Assembly (NCBI GenBank): GCA_029004655.1
Contig: JAQVYP010000063.1
Coordinates: 1-9,762, forward strand
Source of the DNA: Oscillospiraceae bacterium
GTDB lineage: Bacteria; Bacillota; Clostridia; Oscillospirales; Acutalibacteraceae
DNA length: 9,762 bases
Reading direction: 5' to 3'
The notes beneath the pieces were generated by a model. The model did no database searches and was not told the DNA's origin. It saw only the letters and a list, made by a program, of their open reading frames with translations. Shown in pieces: positions 6,800 through 9,762 of the stretch (positions within the stretch are counted from its first letter, which is position 1; the number at the start of each line of letters is the position of its first letter). The translations under genes were made by a program, and so were the position numbers.

Positions 6800-6811
6800 A
6801 GGGAATTATAG

Positions 6812-6988
6812 ATGAGCCAAGTACGTTTAAAAGACAATGAGTCACTTGATAATGCGCTCAGACGCTTTAAAAAGCAGACAGCAAAAGATGGAGTTATCCA
6901 GGAAGTTCGAAAGAGGGAACATTACGAAAAGCCTTCGGTTAAGCGCAAAAAGAAGTCGGAAGCAGCCCGCAAGCGCAAGTTCAAATAG
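6812..6988 (+). CDS. rpsU: 30S ribosomal protein S21 (bS21)
   Basis: S21 is a small basic protein of the 30S platform near the 3' end of 16S rRNA, acting in initiation. The 58-residue product (MSQVRLKDNESLDNALRRFK at the start, then KREHYEKPSVKRKKKSEAARKRKFK-type tail) matches the family over its whole length and has the Firmicutes-type lysine/arginine-rich C-terminus. The ATG lies after GGAGGGAGGG at 6794-6803. The gene stands alone between a consensus promoter and an intrinsic terminator, so it should be made as a short, strongly expressed transcript. Open frames overlapping it in other phases are shadows. Confidence 0.97.
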   Translation: MSQVRLKDNESLDNALRRFKKQTAKDGVIQEVRKREHYEKPSVKRKKKSEAARKRKFK

Positions 6989-7006
6989 GCGATTAAAAAA
7001 AATCAG

Positions 7007-7042
7007 AGAAGCGGCCGGGGATAGCTTTCCGGTCGCTTTTTT
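7007..7042 (+). terminator. Rho-independent terminator after rpsU
   Basis: GCGGCCGG at 7011-7018 pairs with CCGGTCGC at 7029-7036 (eight pairs, one of them G-U) around a ten-base loop, followed by six T at 7037-7042. The two A bases just upstream can extend the stem into the T-run. It lies 22 bases after the rpsU stop, an arrangement typical of an efficient intrinsic terminator. Confidence 0.93.
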
Positions 7043-7071
7043 ATACAGTTTTATGAATGGATGAAAAATAT

Positions 7072-7563
7072 ATGAGTACGATTCTTCCAGACCGTGTATT
7101 TAATCGAATAACCGATATAAAATCAGAGGATTTGGCACAAGATAATGTATCCGGCTTGCTTGTCGATGTCGATAACACATTATCAACGCATGGCGGGCAA
7201 ACTCCGTTAGAAGGTTTGACCGATTGGCTTGAATATATTAAGCAAAGCGGAATAACAGTAATCATTCTGTCAAATGCCAAAAAAAAGCGAGTTATGCCGT
7301 TTGCCGAAAAGCTTGGACTTAAGTTTATATCTCTTAGCTTTAAGCCTACTTGTTTTGGCTTCATCAAAGGAATGAAAGTGCTCGGATTAAAACGCAAAAA
7401 CATCGCAATAGTTGGCGATCAACTGTTTACTGATGTTTTGGGCGGAAATATATTTGGTGTAAAGACCTATTTGGTCAGACCGATTTTGCTTGAAGATAAA
7501 ATTAGCTTTAAAATTAAACGCAAACTAGAAAATCATATTTTGTCAAAGCACAAATTGATATAA
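7072..7563 (+). CDS. yqeG: YqeG family HAD-type phosphatase
   Basis: YqeG proteins belong to the HAD superfamily (subfamily IIIA); family relatives hydrolyse phosphate esters such as phosphatidylglycerophosphate, but the substrate of bacterial YqeG is unsettled. The 163 residues carry the HAD motifs in order: DVDNTL at 32-37 with nucleophile D32 and acid/base D34, SNAKKKR at 67-73 (motif II), the lysine in FKP at 90-92 (motif III) and GDQLFTDVLGGN at 115-126 (motif IV). No cap domain is visible. An in-frame ATG at 7057 would add five residues but lacks a ribosome binding site; the ATG at 7072 has GGA at 7059-7061 and gives the usual family start (short N-terminus, then LPD). No promoter is evident between the rpsU terminator and this gene. 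Confidence 0.9.
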   Translation: MSTILPDRVFNRITDIKSEDLAQDNVSGLLVDVDNTLSTHGGQTPLEGLTDWLEYIKQSGITVIILSNAKKKRVMPFAEKLGLKFISLSFKPTCFGFIKGMKVLGLKRKNIAIVGDQLFTDVLGGNIFGVKTYLVRPILLEDKISFKIKRKLENHILSKHKLI

Positions 7564-7565
7564 AC

Positions 7566-7570
7566 GGGAG
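7566..7570 (+). promoter_or_regulatory. Ribosome binding site for the endonuclease IV-like gene
   Basis: GGGAG lies ten bases before the ATG at 7581 and only four before the in-frame GTG at 7575. Spacing favours the ATG, although the GTG cannot be excluded; the proteins differ by two residues. Confidence 0.55.
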
Positions 7571-7580
7571 TAATGTGAAT

Positions 7581-8435
7581 ATGTCAGCGAAATTCGGACC
7601 TGCCGGGAATTCGGAAAGCTTTGTAACACATGGGTATAAAAGCAGTTTGCAAGTTCCTTTGTATATTGAGGAAATGGGTCTTGATGCTTATGAATATCAG
7701 TGTGGTCGCGGTGTGAACATTGGGATAGAAAAAGCAACAGAGCTAGGAGTTCTCGCAAAAGAAAAGGGAATTGCCTTGTCTCTTCATGCCCCTTATTATA
7801 TCTCCATGTCCAGCGTTGAAGAGCAAAAACGAGATAATTCTATAAATTATATTTTAAGCAGTGCCAGAGCGGTCAACGCAATGGGGGGAAATCGAATCAT
7901 TGTTCATGCGGGTTCTTGCGGCAAAATCACTCGTGAATATGCACTGGGATTGGCCGTTGATACAATGAAAAAAGCCATATCTGCGCTTGATAGTGAAGGC
8001 CTTACGGATATTAGAATATGTCCGGAAACAATGGGTAAAATAAATCAGCTTGGCGATTTGAATGAGGTATTAACACTTTGCGAGCTTGATGAACGACTGT
8101 TACCGTGCATTGATTTCGGCCATCTTAATGCCAGAACCATGGGTGGTCTTGCAAAATATCAAGATTTCGAAGACATTTTTGTTAAAATAGAAAATCGTCT
8201 GGGAATTTCAAGACTTAAAGAATTTCATTCTCATTTTTCAAAAATCGAATTCACAGTCGGAGGCGAAAAAAAGCATCTGACTTTTGACGATTCAACCTTT
8301 GGTCCAAATTTCGAGCCTGTAATAGAGCTTATTGTTAAAAAGAATTGCTCGCCGACAATTATATGTGAATCAGCAGGTACACAGGCAGAGGACGCGCTTA
8401 TAATGAAGAATTATTATAACAGAATAAAGGAGTAG
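7581..8435 (+). CDS. Endonuclease IV (Nfo)-like TIM-barrel protein
   Basis: The family includes deoxyribonuclease IV, which nicks DNA at abasic sites using three metal ions. The 284-residue product, from the ATG at 7581, opens with KFGPAGNSESF and shows candidate ligands in the endonuclease IV order: H69 in SLHAPYYI, H109 in IIVHAGS, E149 in CPETMGK, D178 and H181 in IDFGHLNAR, H216 or H218 in EFHSHFSK, H232 in EKKHLTF and E263 in ICESAG. The DxH pair of classical Nfo reads KKH here, so one metal-binding Asp seems absent, and the N-terminus differs from the GSHVS-type opening of true Nfo. It is therefore placed as a subfamily member; AP-endonuclease activity is inferred, and another TIM-barrel function is possible. 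It starts 17 bases after yqeG and overlaps nothing. Confidence 0.85.
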   Translation: MSAKFGPAGNSESFVTHGYKSSLQVPLYIEEMGLDAYEYQCGRGVNIGIEKATELGVLAKEKGIALSLHAPYYISMSSVEEQKRDNSINYILSSARAVNAMGGNRIIVHAGSCGKITREYALGLAVDTMKKAISALDSEGLTDIRICPETMGKINQLGDLNEVLTLCELDERLLPCIDFGHLNARTMGGLAKYQDFEDIFVKIENRLGISRLKEFHSHFSKIEFTVGGEKKHLTFDDSTFGPNFEPVIELIVKKNCSPTIICESAGTQAEDALIMKNYYNRIKE

Positions 8436-8440
8436 AGATT

Positions 8441-8878
8441 ATGAAAAAAAAGATTTTAATCATTAATGGTCCGAATCTTGACATGCTCTCTAAAAGAGAA
8501 CCGGAGGTCTATGGTACAGAGTCGTTGGATGATATAAATTCGAATACTAGCGCCTATGCCGAAAGTTTAAATTTGAAGTGCGATTTTTTTCAGTCCAACT
8601 GCGAGGGCAAGATAATCGACAAAATCCATTCGGTTCTTACCGAATATGATGGTTGTATCATCAATGCAGGAGCATATACACACTATAGTTATGCTATTTT
8701 TGACGCAATAAAATCTGTGAGCAAGCCTTTCGTTGAGGTGCATATGTCTAATGTCCATAAACGAGAGGAATTCAGACATAAATCTGTTATTTCTGCGGCT
8801 TGCGCAGGAGTGATAGCAGGATTTGGGTCTAACAGCTATATCCTTGCTGTGAATGCTTTGAACGAGCTGGTGAAATAG
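8441..8878 (+). CDS. aroQ: Type II 3-dehydroquinate dehydratase
   Basis: AroQ removes water from 3-dehydroquinate to give 3-dehydroshikimate, the third step of the shikimate pathway; the type II enzyme works as a dodecamer. The 145 residues match the family end to end: INGPNLDML at the start, REPEVYG with the catalytic Arg and Tyr, QSNCEGKIID, the INAGAYTHYS segment with the catalytic Asn and His, VEVHMSNVHKREEFRHKS with the second His and the substrate-binding Arg, and a closing GVIAGFGSNSYILA. One variation is GPNLD where GPNLN is usual; the first Asn, which lines the site, is kept. AAAGGAG at 8426-8432, overlapping the previous stop codon region, lies eight bases before the ATG. It is followed with no gap by the peptidase gene, a pairing also known in Bacillus (aroQ-pepP-efp). 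Confidence 0.96.
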   Translation: MKKKILIINGPNLDMLSKREPEVYGTESLDDINSNTSAYAESLNLKCDFFQSNCEGKIIDKIHSVLTEYDGCIINAGAYTHYSYAIFDAIKSVSKPFVEVHMSNVHKREEFRHKSVISAACAGVIAGFGSNSYILAVNALNELVK

Positions 8879-9762
8879 TTGGATAGCATCGAAAGCATAT
8901 TAAAAAAAAGACAGGCAGCGCTTATTTACACTGAAGTGAACAGAATGTATTTAACCGATTTTGCGTCGTCACTCGGCTATTTACTTATAACGCGTGAAAA
9001 ACGCTTTTTGCTTGTTGACGGCAGATATTTTGAGGCGGCAAAAAGCAAAGTTAAAAACGCGGAAGTATTGTTGCTTGAAAATGTCAAGACACAGCTTTCA
9101 GACCTAGCCGTTGCTTATGAAATCAACAGTATTTTAACCGAAACTACTATCACTGTCCAAACTTATAATGGTATGCAGGCACTTTTTGACTGTTTGACAG
9201 TGACGGCAGATGATAAACTCACAAATTTGATTGCGGAATTACGCTCTATAAAAACTGATTATCAAACAGACAAAATAGTAAAAGCACAGCGCATTGCCGA
9301 AAAAGCATTTTTGGAAATTTTGAGTTTCATCAAACCGGGTGTGACCGAAAAACGCATTGCGGCAGAGCTTGAATATCTAATGAAGCTTGGAGGTTCGGAG
9401 CAAGCATCCTTTGAAACAATTGCCATTAGCGGAGTCAGATCATCCATGCCTCATGGCGTCCCTACTGATAATGTGGTTCAATTGGGCGATTTTGTAACTA
9501 TGGATTTCGGTGCAGTTGTGAATGGCTATCATAGCGATATGACACGCACAATTGCGGTAGGCTCGGCAACTGACGAAATGAAGAGTGTTTACGATACTGT
9601 GTTGGCCGCCCAGCTGAATGCATTGCAGACAGTTAAAGCAAGGGTAAAATGCAGCGACGTTGATAATGCCGCGCGAAGTGTTTTCCAAAAAGTAGATTTA
9701 GGAAAATATTTCACTCACAGCACCGGTCACGGAGTCGGACTTGAAATTCATGAACAGCCAAA
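8879..9762 (+). CDS. pepP: Xaa-Pro aminopeptidase, M24B family (3' end outside the window)
   Basis: Aminopeptidase P enzymes release N-terminal residues preceding proline and use two metal ions in a pita-bread fold. The frame opens with TTG at 8879, the base after the aroQ stop, and stays open to the edge: 294 codons of an expected 350 or so. The N-terminal creatinase-like domain covers about residues 1-125 (MDSIESILKKRQAALIY, then VNRMYLTDFASSLGYL). The catalytic domain starts near 130 and shows PHGVPTD (191-197), D209 in TMDFGA, D220 in HSDMTRT and H284 in HSTGHGVGLEIHE. The two glutamate ligands should lie beyond the edge. The TTG is supported by the family-like N-terminus and a weak GGTG at 8869-8872; the next ATG would cut into the domain. 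In many Firmicutes elongation factor P (efp) follows. Confidence 0.92.
   Translation, partial: MDSIESILKKRQAALIYTEVNRMYLTDFASSLGYLLITREKRFLLVDGRYFEAAKSKVKNAEVLLLENVKTQLSDLAVAYEINSILTETTITVQTYNGMQALFDCLTVTADDKLTNLIAELRSIKTDYQTDKIVKAQRIAEKAFLEILSFIKPGVTEKRIAAELEYLMKLGGSEQASFETIAISGVRSSMPHGVPTDNVVQLGDFVTMDFGAVVNGYHSDMTRTIAVGSATDEMKSVYDTVLAAQLNALQTVKARVKCSDVDNAARSVFQKVDLGKYFTHSTGHGVGLEIHEQP

Noticed and set aside
6837..7064. 75-codon + strand frame over rpsU and its terminator
   Set aside because: It overlaps nearly all of rpsU in another phase and translates the terminator stem; rpsU is the real gene.

Overview
The window reads as a contiguous piece of chromosome from a moderately low-GC Gram-positive bacterium, most likely a class Clostridia member of the Oscillospirales/Ruminococcaceae type. 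The grounds are the gene content and order (ftsY, XTP diphosphatase, yhbY, nadD, yqeK, a LytR-CpsA-Psr protein, rsfS, leuS, rpsU, yqeG, an endonuclease IV-like gene, aroQ, an aminopeptidase P), strong GGAGG-type ribosome binding sites, GTG and TTG starts, and an S21 protein with the Firmicutes-type basic tail. Taxonomy is inferred from protein resemblance and synteny; no search was run.

All thirteen genes lie on the + strand and nearly fill the window. Left block (2-2597): the 3' end of ftsY (SRP receptor), an RdgB-type nucleotide-pool sanitiser, YhbY (ribosome assembly RNA-binding protein), nadD (NAD synthesis) and yqeK (HD-domain Ap4A hydrolase). A 151-bp gap (2598-2748) follows, holding a GC-rich patch with internal repeats and an AT-rich dyad. 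Middle block (2749-6707): a LytR-CpsA-Psr cell-wall ligase, rsfS (ribosome silencing factor) and leuS, the last two separated by one base. Next is a self-contained rpsU unit (6729-7042): consensus promoter, leader hairpin over part of the Shine-Dalgarno, 58-codon gene, intrinsic terminator. Right block (7072 to the edge): yqeG (HAD phosphatase-like), an endonuclease IV-family TIM barrel, aroQ (type II dehydroquinase) and an aminopeptidase P-like gene that begins directly after the aroQ stop and runs off the window.

The common theme is growth: protein targeting, ribosome assembly and silencing, tRNA charging, NAD and nucleotide hygiene, wall assembly and aromatic amino-acid precursors. I see no mobile element, CRISPR array, tRNA, rRNA or defence system. 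This is conserved housekeeping DNA, and I do not see a new multi-gene system. The items most worth a second look are small: the S21 leader hairpin that pairs with its own ribosome binding site, the GC-rich repeat-like patch at 2611-2690, the dyad before the LCP gene, and an endonuclease IV-like protein whose usual Asp-x-His metal motif appears altered.
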